A model generated the notes under the pieces. The model was not told the DNA's origin and did not search any database. It saw only the letters and a program-made list of their open reading frames with translations. Below, in pieces: positions 24,082 through 37,020 of a DNA stretch of 64,000 nucleotides; position 1 is the stretch's first letter; each line of letters begins with the position of its first letter. The translations under genes were made by a program, and so were the position numbers. Source of the DNA: Enoplosus armatus (lineage: Eukaryota; Chordata; Actinopteri; Centrarchiformes; Enoplosidae); the NCBI RefSeq assembly GCF_043641665.1, contig NC_092190.1:8824048-8888047 (forward strand). Reading direction: 5' to 3'.

Positions 24082-24107
24082 GAACCCATCAGCTATTGTC
24101 TGATGAC
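24082..24107 (+). repeat. 26-bp hairpin motif, copy 2
   Basis: Identical over 26 bp to 14922-14947 and in the same orientation, about 9.2 kb away across exon 2. It contains the CATCAG/CTGATG inverted repeat. No SINE lies next to this copy. Confidence 0.7.
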
Positions 24108-27100
24108 AATTTAGCTTTTTATCAATGTCGGAATCGTAGAGATTTGCTTTATTTAAATGTGTCAGCATTCAAATCATCATAAAAGGATAGCTGATTAATT
24201 CCGATATTGTACATACCCTAGGTGAAAATCATGGGGATATGGTGAGAAACCAACATTGTTTCCTGACCAATTTTAGGCACCAAAGGTTTTCTCGATGGCT
24301 CACCGTATACAGAGGGTGAGCACTGTGCTGAGACTTACCTCCCCATCAATCAGTGTCGCCTGGTCAAAGGTTGAGCATAGTGTATCATCATGAGAGTAGT
24401 CCACAGCGTCCAGTGTGTGTTGTCTATTGCCCCAGTCTCATTGCAGGGACATAAACAAACAATAGCCCTGATTATGAATTGCTCACAGCTGCGACTCTGC
24501 ACCATCACAGCCTCTGCTGCCTCCGCTGTCCCATACAGAGACAAAAAATAAAACGCTGCATGAACACTTTGTCCATTTATGCACTCCAAATGTCATGAGA
24601 GAGCCAGACAATACACATCACTAAACACATCCAAGGCCTGCTGACTGGTCTGTTAGCTGGAATAATGGCTCTTAAACACAGCCTGCAGGGATGAGTGAAC
24701 ATGCTGCAGTGGAAAACAACACTCAGCTCAAATACAAGAATGGCAGCCTATGTCTATGTCTTACACTTAACCCAGTAGAGGCACTATCTTACATTAAATA
24801 TGTGGAGTGCTTGAGTTGATTCAGTTGCCTTCACTGTGATTATTGACTGGAGTCAATGTAAAAAGTACATTAAAGGTACAATATAAATAAAAGGATAGGC
24901 TCTGCAAAAGAAAAAACACATAATTTGAACATGCTTACACTGATATCAATCATCTTTTACTAGAAGGACTAATACTGGACACAACTAAATCTAACTAAAA
25001 CCTGCCTAGGATGATGATGATGATGATCAGTTGAAAAACAAAATATTGAATGCTTTATTTGCTCTATAGCCAATAATAATATCAATCTAATTTCAGAAAG
25101 AGAGTGTAATTGTAAGAACTTACAGGAGCTGCAGACGATGGTACCAGCTGTGACGGCTGGTTTAATGTAGCGTAGTGTCCCAAAAGCCACTGCTGTTAGC
25201 TTGCTGTCTATATACCCTGATATGACAGGGCATCGCTACCCAATGGTCCCAGTAGGAGATGTCAGGAATGTATGTGTGTGTGTGTATGCACTGTGTGACT
25301 GTATTCATCTGAAAGATTCTCTGTGTGTGACTTGTGATATCCCAACCTTGGCCTCTTGCTGTTTCTCTGAGCGGGGATAAAAACGATACAGCCAATATTC
25401 TAGATGACTCTGCAAAGTCCCGCTCCAAATCCCTGATAAGAGCCCGTCATGGATAACTGTAAATCTGACATGGCCCCAAGGCAGTGTGGGGGATGAAGTC
25501 CATGGAGCTGATGCCTGAATAACCTCACGATAAGTGCGAGGACAGAAACACAAAATCCAGTCAGTCAGTCAGATAATTTATTTGTCAAGGCGCTCTCCTT
25601 TCATTTCACAAATCATACTGGTGCAATTTCTCTGACACTTGAAAACTGAAATGTGCCTGACTATACATTTTCTCTGTCAAGCAGATGGGCTAAATGACCT
25701 ACACAAATAAGATGTAGTGAGACCTTGTCTCTACTTGTCATGCCTGTCTCATACACCCGGGGCATCCTAGATGCTTGTGCAGGAAAAAAGTCTAACAGTT
25801 TATTGACAGATCAACTGTCCATATTGACATCTGCACACACTAATATATGACTGCAGGCCATTTCAACGATACATCACCCTGAACCTTTATCTTGACATGT
25901 CTAAAATGATGGTACCTATCCAAGAGTAGTTTCATCCTCTGCCTTGTCTCTGTGTGCTAAGCCAATTGCATTTGATGCTCATTAACAATGCTGTGCTCGT
26001 CCTTGCTGCCTGCTTTCTTGATGTGAGCCACTAAGCAGGAGCGTCTAACTAAGGATGTATTGATGATAAGTAGAGAATATGGCCAGCTGTATCAGCGCAC
26101 AAGACATCAATAAGAAGGCAAGCCGACTACGGTATAAACATAAACACACATTGTTGTCCTGCTGTTTTTAACCCCCTCATTAACACACATTCACTTTTCA
26201 TAAGCATGCATACATGCACACACAGTACAGCATGTATTGTATACACTGGACAATTTTGTTCATTCTTTCCTGTTGGCTCACAGCACACACAAATGTACTA
26301 CAGAGGCTGTCCTGGCCTGGTCAATACCTCTCTCTCTAAATGATGAGGAATGGCCTGCGCTGCAGTAACACTGTGCTGGGAGATTGATCACATGCAGACT
26401 ACTGGAGATTAAATGGCTTTCTTGTGGAGAGCCAGACTGCGCCTGGATGGTGCATTGTGTAGATAGGAAGCCTGTTTTCTTTGCTCAGCTGCACAGCCTT
26501 AGGATTGGCCAGCATATGCAGGTAATCAAGATATAATGCATTGATTTGTATAGGAAGGTATAGGGTTGCATTTGACTGCATCATTATTTTGCTTACTAAA
26601 GTGAAGAAAAAGGAAGTTGTTGATTGTATCATCTGTAAAAGATAAAAGGTATTGTTCTAGTTTGTGCCTCAGTTGTCTGTAAGTGTGGAGGCAAGAGCTC
26701 TTCAAAATATATCTTAGTGATACACACTAAGAGTAAGACTTGTCAAGGGTCAGGTAGAGGGTTACACTTGAGAAAACCACATGACAAATCAGTGGGGTTT
26801 TTTCCCGCAGGTCTTTAAATCCCCTGTTTCCTTAACTGTTTCTGTTAAAGACCATCATAGTCTGGGATATTACTCCCTCTGCTTAATGTATGCAGGGATT
26901 ACATGTATGTGTGTGTGATACCGTGTGCGTATTTGCATGTGTGTTTGTGTGTGATGAGTGTGGTGTGTGGAGGTTGTATATTCCAGTGAGCAGATGATTA
27001 GAGAGACATGTGGTTTGATGTGTGTGCTGGTCTTCACTGATAATGAAGCAATTATGCTGGGAAATCATTCATGTTTGTGGCACAACTAAATATAATGTAA

Positions 27101-27402
27101 TATTCAGCATATGCACCGGTGTAAGAATATGTGTGTGCGTGTGTGTGTGTGCGTGTGTATGTTTAAGTGAGTGGTTTTATACGTACTACAGAAATAGACT
27201 GCCAGGTAATTATATACTGGTAAATGAGGAGAAGTGCCACGAGATTTTATAGACATCAAGGCAATTTAGTCCACATTAAATGGTTGGGAAATACCGTCAT
27301 ACTGTTTGTAAATGTGTTATGATATCTAATTTCCCAGAAGCCTTGAGTGTATGTTATATGTTGGCTCACTGATCAGTAAGTTTTCTGTAATATTTGACAC
27401 AA

Positions 27403-27691
27403 CCAGTGGTAGAAGAAGTATTCAGATTGTTTATTACTGATTCATTAACAGCATTGTAACGAGTTTAACTATGTAAGGTTCAGTTCTTTAATCAATAATG
27501 CATTATATTTTGTAAGCTGTAAGTAAAAGCTGAGTAAAATCTGAAACTACAAAGTAATTAGTAACTCTAGCTGTCATATAAATGTAGTGCAGTAAACAGA
27601 ACAATGTTTCCCTCCAAGATATAGTGGAGTAGTTCCTACAAATCGTACTTAAGTTCTGTACTTTAGTAAATGTATTTTACATTCAACCACA
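27403..27691 (+). mobile_element. Non-autonomous element of the AGTGGTGGAAGAAGTA family
   Basis: The start CAGTGGTAGAAGAAGTATTC and internal pieces such as CAAAGTAATTAGTAACT, ATAAATGTAGTGCAGTAAA and GTTTCCCTCCAAGATATAG are characteristic of a short repeat that is extremely common in percomorph fish. The far end (AGTAAATGTATTTTACATTCAACCAC) resembles the complementary CACCACT terminus but is degraded. No transposase frame is present. The family name is not assigned. Confidence 0.75.
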
Positions 27692-28184
27692 ACATACAGT
27701 ATGTGTACTTATTGACACGACTGAGAGATACTATTTGTTTTTTTTGCACTTGGCATATGGAGGTGTGTTTGATCGTTCTTTGACAGTGATTACATCAGAT
27801 GCCTTTGGAAAACCCAGAGGTTACACCGCAGGCAGCAAAACTACAAAGAACCAGCATTCTAGAAACCCCTTCAGGCCATTTAAACTACAATTACCCACAG
27901 TCTCCTGCCATCTCCTTCTGTCAAAGTGATATGCACTCATTGCTGTTGTTAGGCCTTCAGAAGCACAGAACTACAAGCGCTACACATAGGAGGGAAGACT
28001 CACACATGCATCCCCAGTGTTTGTGTGTATATATCTACCATCCCTCATTAAGCAAAAACTTACAAAAAAGTGAGCTCCATGCTGAGAATGTGGGGGAGGA
28101 ATCTGAGTATGTCTCCAAATGCTAATGAGAGGAGCCTGCTTCAACAGACTGCTTTGTCTTTGTGTGTATTCATTTGAGCACGTT

Positions 28185-28209
28185 TGTGTGTGTGTGTGTG
28201 TGTGTGTGT
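28185..28209. repeat. (TG)n microsatellite
   Basis: A TG run of about 12 units. Confidence 0.9.
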
Positions 28210-30656
28210 TAGCATGGATTTGTTTTTGGGTTTTTTTGAAAGGTAGGGCAAAATCTAAGCAGTTATTTTTACATATCATTAGTAGCCCAGTGCAGCCACA
28301 TCACCCTGACAACTACATCCCTTCCTTTCCCTTCTGCTTATCACCATAACAACTAATCTACCGTAAATAGTGCTGTCTCCCTGCCTGCCTCTGTCTCTTT
28401 CTCTCTGTGTTTCTCTCCATCACTCTTTATTTCTTTCGATCTTTTCTGCATTTCTCGCTTTCTTTCTACTCCTCTCGCTTGCCACAGCACCTCCCTCGTC
28501 CTTCACTGCCGCCGATATTCCTCCACTCCTGTCTAGTTGTTCTGTTCAGAGTTCATTTTTCTGTGCCACTGCAGATGTGGGTGGTTCTGGTGACTGCACA
28601 ATAACCTTTCTACTGCTTCATGTTGTCAAGTGCCTGAGCTCAGATGGCAATCAATAAAAAAGGCAGCTATAACAAGTTATCCAGCAAACTCCCCAATCCT
28701 ATATTGATTTTGTACTTTTTACTTTTTGTACTACTTTTTTAAATAAAAAGAGCATTTAAAGGTATACTTCCTTACACATACATATAGATAAATACTTTGA
28801 CTGTTTGATATTTGTATCTGATTTGGTGGAGGTATGTCTTTAGAGGATCAGGTCTTGCCATGCCTTTGCGTTCGACCTAAATGTGTTATTGACGTCGAGC
28901 CTGGCCTGACAACTTGATTGGCCTACTACGCTCCAGGATTAACTTGCCAGCCTGGCAAGCTTTTACAATCAAAGGTCAAGTCAATGGTCTGTTTGGCTGA
29001 GTAGCTCTGGGATTGACTTAACAGCCTGATGTGCTAATGCAGAGTTATCCCAAGGTTGAGCAGCATAGCAAGGACACACATGCTGTTTCGCGGTCTATGT
29101 AGATCCACAATCTTTATAGAGGCACAGGACATTTATAAAGGTGACAGCAAACACTTATCTTTGTTGAGAAAGTATTCCTGAAACAAAAGCAAAACCCTCT
29201 CTTCCAGTTTAATTCATCTTGCATTTTAATTCTTTTCTCTGTCTCTATTGTTTCCCTTTGTCTGACTCTCTCTCTCTTTTAATCACTGATTGAAATCACT
29301 AATTATTCTGGTTTGTTCTGTTTCCCTCCCCCTCTCCTTTCCCTGACTCAATCTTTTCATCAGCAGTATATGAGAGGTCACCTTTGCTCTTTCCTTTCAC
29401 TTTCTCTCCAAAGCTCAAGGGAAGCCCTCCTGGATCCCTTCTTACATAACCGCCTCCCCCTCACTCTCCTGGATAAGCGTTAAAGCAATGCGAGAGTTTG
29501 AGGCAGTGGGAATATTGATGTCATCGATGCTCACAAAATATTAGGTTTATCCCTCTAATGGATAGCCACTTCAGAGTGAGGCAAAGCCTGATTAACATCC
29601 CCCCAGATTACAGCCCAGGATTGGTTCTTCGAGATTGACTGGCAGCCATAGGAAAAGCCTGAAGAAACGAACAAGAGAGAAAGACACATGAATGGTTTTT
29701 GGAGTATACCACTTGAAATGAAACTTGAAAGGATATTCTTTCAGGCTTTATTTGGAGGCAGCTCTTACCACACATCTTGAATTCCTATAATGTCCGTTCT
29801 CTAGTTGGTTCTCATGCACACGCTTCAGTGGCTCGCTGTATGTGATGTTGTAGCCTGTGACGTCGGGTTTCTTTTGAAGCTAAACATGCCTACGCTCTCC
29901 CTCTCCCTCTCCCTCTCCATCTCTCTCTCTCTGTGCCTTCATTAAGAGGTTGTCTTAAGCTACCCAGCTTAACGCTATTTACATTTTCATTATTCTACTG
30001 TTACCGGGAAGAAATGGCATGAAATCCAGCAGTGTTCAGGACATTAGACAAGCTTCATTCTCACAGCAAATGGATTTACATAAATAAGGAGGTTGATACA
30101 TGGAAGCGGAGAGAGAGTGAAAGCAAAGAAGAGAGGAGAAGATGAGGTAACAAAAGATGGGGGAAACAGTGAAGGAGGAAAGAAGGGAGGACCTCTAAAA
30201 TGGATCAAGGGGACAAGTTGTGATGCAGGGGTGAGAGAGAGAGAGATGTAAAGTGGTAAATGAGGGAGGATTCAGTCGGGTTCTCCAGCTGTATAAAGTG
30301 GGCTCTGAGGGACTGACAGAGGTCCTGTGATCCACTGCATGTGATCAATACAGCTCTGGGTTCCCTCATTACTGGAACAGACCTCATTGTGTTTACCATA
30401 CAATGGACCAGTGGGATGGATCAAACTCATCAACTCACTCTTCATGTGTGTTTGTCAGCCTGTGTGTGTGTGTTTGAGCATAATAAGGTATATCTTTATT
30501 TTTGATTTCTTTGTGTTTACATCTTCAGTTAAGACTTTTTACTGGTTCATGGCATGTGGATTTATTGTATTCACAGTATTATAGACTCTTTTACCAACTT
30601 GCAGTGTAATTTTAGTTTGAATATATTTTGTCTGGGTTTAGTTTGTGTTGGCTGAA

Positions 30657-30890
30657 TTAGGGCTGAAACTAACGATTATCTTTGTTTATTTTCTCGATTA
30701 AAACGTCAGAAAATGGTGAAAAATGTCTATCCTAGTTTCCGAGAGCTCAAGGTGATGTCTTCAAATATGATGTTTTGTCCGACCAACCCAAAGATATTTA
30801 ATTTACTATAATGTAAGATAATGAAAATCTGCAAATCTTCGGAATCATCAAATGTTTGGCATATTTGCTTGTAAAATGACTCTAGATTGA
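30657..30890 (+). mobile_element. Non-autonomous element of the TTAGGGCTGCAAC family, copy 1
   Basis: It begins TTAGGGCTGAAACTAACG, then carries CGTCAGAAAATGGTGAAAAA, GATGTCTTCAAATATGATG, TTTTGTCCGACCAACCCAAA and ATTTACTATAATG in the order usual for this common teleost repeat. The 3' half is lost or decayed, and similarity fades after about 30880. It has no coding capacity. It is in the same orientation as the copy at 34031. Confidence 0.8.
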
Positions 30891-31038
30891 ATGAAAGTTT
30901 ATTTCTTGAGGGTCTGAGGGTTCACGTATGGTTGAATGGGGGTCTCTTTTTGTGAGCACTGTTGCAGCATAATGTTTATTGACATTCGTGTGTGCTTGTT
31001 TTTGTAATATTCATAAATGCGGAAGTCGGGCTAATGTT

Positions 31039-31039
<1 letters not shown>

Positions 31040-31091
<52 letters not shown>
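31040..31091. repeat. (TG)n microsatellite
   Basis: A pure TG run of 26 units, one of the longest uninterrupted dinucleotide runs in the window. Confidence 0.95.
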
Positions 31092-31092
<1 letters not shown>

Positions 31093-34030
31093 TTTCTGTC
31101 CAAGCCTGAGTAGTTCCTTCAGAATGCTAATGATAGATTAGCCTCAGAGGCTTCCTCAAGCCTTGCCGATTTTCCTCTGGGAATCTCAGCCAATCACGGA
31201 CGGCATTTCTTCCTTTCAACCCTCTCAGCACACATTCCCAACCACTCTGACCTCCAGACCCTGTCTTCAAACCAGGAATAAAGACCGGACAATAACAGGA
31301 AAGAACTCAAGTTTCCCTTTTTTCTTCTCTCAGTTTCTTTTCATTTAAGTGTTCTAAGGAATTTTCTATTTAAAAACCTTTTCAACCTCTCTCACACACT
31401 TGTTGGTGTTGTGAGTTGGGTGAACTGGTCACCGTGAGCCCAGGGCCCTCCCAGCAGCCCAGAGTGAACTTGGAGCAGCAGTGAGAGGAAAATGTTCAAA
31501 AGTAAGAGAGACTCAGAAACAGCTAATGTCTTCAAAGGATGTTCAATTTAGCCAGCTGCTACATACTGCAGTCTCCCTATAACATATGCGACATAGCGAT
31601 TTAATGAAGAACTGTTACTTTAATGGTGAATGTAGAGTAGCATATTATGTACTCAGTTACTGGTTGTTATAAGATTCTCATTTTCTGCTCTCCTTTTAAA
31701 ATACAGACATTTTATACAGTCTTAAAGAGGCTTTTGAAATGACAATTCAAAGAATGACGTATATTTTACCCTTAACATGATGTACCTTGGCCAGGAATAA
31801 AAAATATGGCAGCTAAATTTACCATCTCTACACGTATTTAATCTGTCTGTTTGTCTAAATTACAACTGACAGTGTTTCTTTTTGAATCCTGTTGTTAGAT
31901 TTTAAAATCTGGGGAGTGAGGAGTAAATTATAATGAAGAGTGAATACTATAACTCAAAGGCTTTCACTGTAATATACACATCACTTAGTCTAATGAAAGG
32001 TAAACAACATGGACACACAGACAGGAGGCAAGCCATTGTGTGCACAAGAGCTGAGTACACAGGCTCTGCATCCACTCTCCAAACTTTGCTCTGTTTGAGA
32101 ATGGGGGTCAAAGGTTTCCCTCTTTACACACTGAAAAATTGAGATGAGAGTTTGTGTGTATATGCGAGGGCTGCAGTCTGTGTCTGTTCTCCCAGACCAG
32201 TTTTAAAATCAGAGATTGCAAACCTCTGTTTCCTGATTTTGAAACTAATAATATCTGCTAATACTGTTTCAATCCTGGAATTGGATTTGCCCATCCCTGT
32301 TTTAGGTTTGATTTCGCCCCAAAACACACCAATCAAATTAACAGAGCAATTCAGCCCGTATCGTAGCTCACTGTGAGAGCTGATCTTGATGTACTATACT
32401 CTTTCATTAACAGGACATTTGCCTGATGTTGCCATCCATCATACAGCTGAATCACTACCTCCCACCCCACCCCCTCCCCAGAACACACACGAACCCCATC
32501 TTGAGCTCATCATTATTGTGTATGAGAGAGAGAGAATGGGTGGGAAAGTGGAGTGCAATGTTGTAGGTGAAAGGGTGAAGGACACCTCTTCTCCACTAGC
32601 GCACACCACCCCTCCCAAAAGAGCCCTCATATCCCTGATCATGTATTCACCCCACTTATATCCCCTGCTCTTGTAGGTTTCATTCATCAATAATTGAACC
32701 CAGAGGTTTCAGCCAAATTTGCCGAATTATTTTGAAGTAGTTGAATGCCTGCTTTTGGCTAATGGGATGGTGCTTTCAGGTAGATGTTTTATTGAAAAGG
32801 AAGAGGTTTTAATTCACTTTAAATTTTGGATAAGTGGTGTTATACTTAGATTATAGGCAAACCGATTCTCTTCCTCTAATGGATGGAAGAGCTGCTGGAA
32901 CAACTTCACAACAAACACCAAATGCTCTGGAGCTTAAGTACATTCGCTGCTCCCCATAGAATGGGAAATTTCTATTTCAGAAAGATTGTACGAGACAGTA
33001 GTGACCATAATTGCCTGGCAACGCTCATTCACATCCACAGCTGAATAAGCTGCTGGTCATGTCTGCTTCCCTCTTGTGAATCCTGACTTTCTCTTATTCT
33101 TTCTGTCCCTCATTCACTCTGTTTTCCTTGTTTAGACTTCCATCTTATCGCACCCTCAGAAGCCTTTTCACAATGACCTCCATGTTTGTTTCTCTGACCT
33201 GCCGTCTCCTGCCAGTATCTTCAGCTTTGTCAGTATATGCAGTATATACAGCTTCCTGGCCCTCCATCTCCCCCCTGACTAGCACATATCTTTTCTTGCA
33301 GTCCTAACCATATCTCAAGGCCTCCTGCCCTCTAATGTCCACTTTAACATCCAGTCCTCCCACCATGAGCCTGACTGCTCTGTGTCTGTGATCCCTGGTG
33401 CATTATTGGCATGACTGAGCAAGGCACAGCTGTTACAGAGCCGGGTAGAGCAGGTATGGGCACTGGTCCAGGCTTGCCGGCAGCTGGATTAGCAGTGCAG
33501 CTATTAGCATCTGAACTCCTGTAATGTGACAATATGACAGGGATTATGCCATCTGAGGATGAGTGGCAGGAGCTGACGGGAAAATAGGGGCAAGCAAGTG
33601 GGGTAAAATGCAAAACTGGGAAGTAGGCAGGTGGGAAGGTGTGTGTACTGCAGGATTATTGGATGCTGAATACAGAGAGGGGGTGCTAAAAGAGTGAACA
33701 CCCTGAAGTTGCAGAGTGGACAGAAAAAGGAGAGATTAAGTGGGAGACGAAACAGGATTATGCATAACAGAGAAGAATCCTGAATTAATGAAAGAAAACA
33801 ATTGAATTTGTGCACATGTAAGAAGAAAACGTATTGTCTGGGTAATACACTCACAAAATCCTGCAGATTCGAATTTTAAATACCTTCTTGGCAAGAGATC
33901 CATTTTGTATGTTTTACCAAAGACAGCCACGAAAAGGAAGCAGATTGAACTATACATTTACTGGTCACACAATTAACTCTATATTAAGGACATAAAATAG
34001 TGTAGTGTAGTAATAAAACACACATTGAGA

Positions 34031-34462
34031 TTAGGGCTGCAACAATTATTTTCATAATAGATTAATCCTCTTGTCTATGAAACATCAAAGAACAGTGAAA
34101 AATGCTAATCACAATTTCCTAGTGCCTGATTGAATGTTATTAAATGTCTTGTTTTGTCCAACCAACAGTCCACATACTCCATTTACTATAGTTTCAATAT
34201 AAGACAAAAGTAGCAAATTCTCACATCTGAGAAGCTGGGAACATACCATGGCAACACTCTTTTTGGATATAAGAAACAAGAAACAAAAAGATGTGTTATT
34301 AAATTAAAATGGATGAGGCCACCAGCGAGCAAAGCCATGCTGATCGGATAATTACAAGACAGAAGCATCTGAGAAGCAGTGTGTGTGGAAGTATCTTGGA
34401 ACAAATGACATATTAGTTAGAATTAATTTGAAGTTGACTTTTTGAAAAATTGACAGCCCCAA
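34031..34462 (+). mobile_element. Non-autonomous element of the TTAGGGCTGCAAC family, copy 2
   Basis: It opens TTAGGGCTGCAACAATTATT, continues with CAGTGAAAAATGCTAATCAC, TTAAATGTCTTGTTTTGTCC, CATTTACTATAGTTTC and CATCTGAGAAGCTGGGAAC, and closes with ATTGACAGCCCC, an imperfect complement of the start. It is therefore nearly full length. Relative to the common form it has an insertion or divergent middle at about 34260-34400. It has no coding capacity. Confidence 0.8.
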
Positions 34463-34477
34463 TATATATACAGTATG

Positions 34478-34499
34478 TATATATATATATATATATATT
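34478..34499. repeat. (TA)n microsatellite
   Basis: A TA run of 11 units just after the end of the element at 34462. Confidence 0.85.
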
Positions 34500-35775
34500 A
34501 TCTGGCTTTTCTGGGGAGTCTGTGTCTGTGTCTCTCTTCTGGTGCTGCTATTTCACAACAGCAAATTTCAAATCAGTAGCCAAAGCTTACTCACTTGCTG
34601 TAGCCTTATGGCTGCTCCCGCTGTTATACCTGATCTATCCTGATCTATGCCGCATTTAAAGTCAGAGGGAAAGTGAGTGTGGACAGAGAGCTTTGATGTT
34701 GTTCCTGAGATCTGGAGTGAGTCTCCAAACTAGGGAATTACATCTCCAAAGGCTTCTACCACTACTTGGACCCTTTTTGCCATTAACTCTTCCTTTTGCC
34801 CTTATAGTATTTTTCCAGAATATTATATGTCTTCTTCTTTTTCTGCCTTTCAGTGGGACAACCACATCTATCACCACTGCCATATTCTGATCTTTGTCTA
34901 TTACCTTTTTGCCTATTATTGTTGGTTTGCAAGTACTTGTTTACCTGTCTAGATCTAAAACGTCCAAAGGATTTTACCCCTGTCATTTGCAAACACCACC
35001 TTTGCAGTGTCTCAGGTCTGGACCTTGTGGGGTCTAACCCATCCTTGGGTTAGGGTTAGGGTTCAATTCTTTGTTTGTTTCATCCGTTCATCTCAGCTTA
35101 GTGAGTGGAATTTAAAAACAAGATAGAGACAAAAATCATGTCTATCAAGCCTTTGTTTATATAGGATCTTTCATACAAGAAATGCAGCCTAAACTGCTTC
35201 ATGAAAAAAATAAATAAAGCAATTACGTTACATTAAGTGAAGACATAAAACAGAAACATAGATTACTTGATGGAAACTATTTTAAAACGTAATATTTTGT
35301 AAAACAAAGATAGACAGGGCGATGCACATAAAACACAAAAGTTGTATATCAACATGATGTTTAAAAGAAACAAACTAATAAACAATTTGAAATGTTGTTA
35401 ATCACCAAATAATCCAGTGAAGTAAAATGGCACCATGGGAGCTATTTATGATTCAGTGTAGAGCAATTTACTTTCCAAGGAAATAAAAACTACTTTAACT
35501 TTGTCTGATTTATGTAATTATGCAAATGCTGATCTTAAAAAAAGTGTTCTGGCAGGCCGTTAAATAGAAGGAGCATATACAGTAAAAGCTGCTTCTACAC
35601 ACATCTGAGCCTTGCTCCAGGGGTGACTAACAGGACAAGCTATCAATGCATATTCCACATATACGGAAGGTATGCAATATATATATTGAATATGCTCAAG
35701 AAAAATTAGAACTATTTATTTGTTGTTGGAACATGAGAGGGAAATTAAGGGAGATATATGATATTGACTTGAACT

Positions 35776-35841
35776 ATATATTATATTATTTTATATTATA
35801 TTATATTATATTATATTATATTATATTATATTATATTATAT
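35776..35841. repeat. (ATATT)n pentanucleotide array
   Basis: About 13 copies of a 5-bp TTATA unit with one extra T near 35790. It is the only pentanucleotide array in the window. Confidence 0.95.
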
Positions 35842-36564
35842 ACCTAGACAGAAAAGAGAGTCATGTTCACCAGAGATAGTGGAGTGTGAATGGTTTGGAG
35901 AGGCAGTTATATTCTGGCTGATCCTGAGCCTCCACTGCCTCTTCAACATCATCTCCCTTGAAGGGAGCCAATCACCACTTACCTCCCAGACAGAACCGGT
36001 CTCTAGTTGCTGTGGTAACCAAATTTGCCGTTGGCCTCTTTGACCTCGGTTAAGTGGCTCAGATGGACTTTGGACTTCAAATGGCCCACGAAGGTGCTAC
36101 ACTTTTGCTGGTGCGTGATCAGAAAACAGGGACAGAATTCCAGTAGGAGTTCTTCACATACCTCAAGCAGAAAGAAGAGATGAGGGGCCATTTGTGCAGT
36201 TTTACCTCAGAGTTTCTGTCACCAAACAATAGTGCTGTTTAATTTTGGGTCCTTTGGGCGATAAAAGAAGAAAATAGTAATTGAGATGGAACAAATATCA
36301 AACCTAGAGTATCAAACGTATTCTTGGACATGAAATGTGACCCTTCAAGCCTCATTTTTAGAATTCACTTCATCTTCATTTCATTGTGAAGTATTTTGGT
36401 TTCTGAGTCTTTGTCTGTGCCAACTATCTCCTTGTAGAATAACAAAGTGGCTGCTCTGAGGCATTTAACTAATGACTTACACAGGCCTTCATGAGTTACC
36501 AATGAGAAAGACACGCAAGAACAAGAAATGTAAAGAGTAAGAAAGACGAGCCACACGCGAGGCG

Positions 36565-36720
36565 GAGCATTACACTAATTACTGCTGTCGATCACTTTGC
36601 ATTTGCTTTGAGTAATTAAAAACAGTGCTAATTAAATAAGGATCGGCCATTGGCAGCTCATTGGTTATTTTAGCCCCAGTGTATCTTAGGGCTAGTCATC
36701 TGTCCTTTACTGCTAATCCT
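36565..36720. promoter_or_regulatory. Enhancer-like non-coding stretch (tentative)
   Basis: Non-repetitive sequence dense in developmental transcription-factor-like motifs: two TAATTA homeodomain cores, TTTGCATTTGCTTT (octamer-like), GCTAATTAAAT and CCATTGGCAG. This look is typical of conserved vertebrate enhancers, but conservation cannot be seen from a single sequence. Confidence 0.25.
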
Positions 36721-37020
36721 CTCAAACACACTACTGCAGAACAATGATCTGCCACCTTCTGTATTTGAATTTTAATATCTTAAATCACTGTGCTGCTTGA
36801 TGTTTAGCTGGTGTGACGCAAAGCTCTCTTTTGGTACGTTAAACCCCTTTCGGACATGCCCCTTGTTACATAAATCTGATGGCAAATTGACATCTCAGTC
36901 TCATGTCTGAATAAGCACCTGAGTCACTTTTATGTAAACGTCACAACAGCAATCTTACTAGGCCAGACCTACTAACATTTCAATAATAATTTCAACAAGC
37001 CTAAATTGAATGTAATCAGA

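Noticed and set aside
35047..35063. Telomere-like GGGTTAGGGTTAGGGTT
   Set aside because: Fewer than three full TTAGGG units; too short to be an interstitial telomere and common by chance in fish introns.
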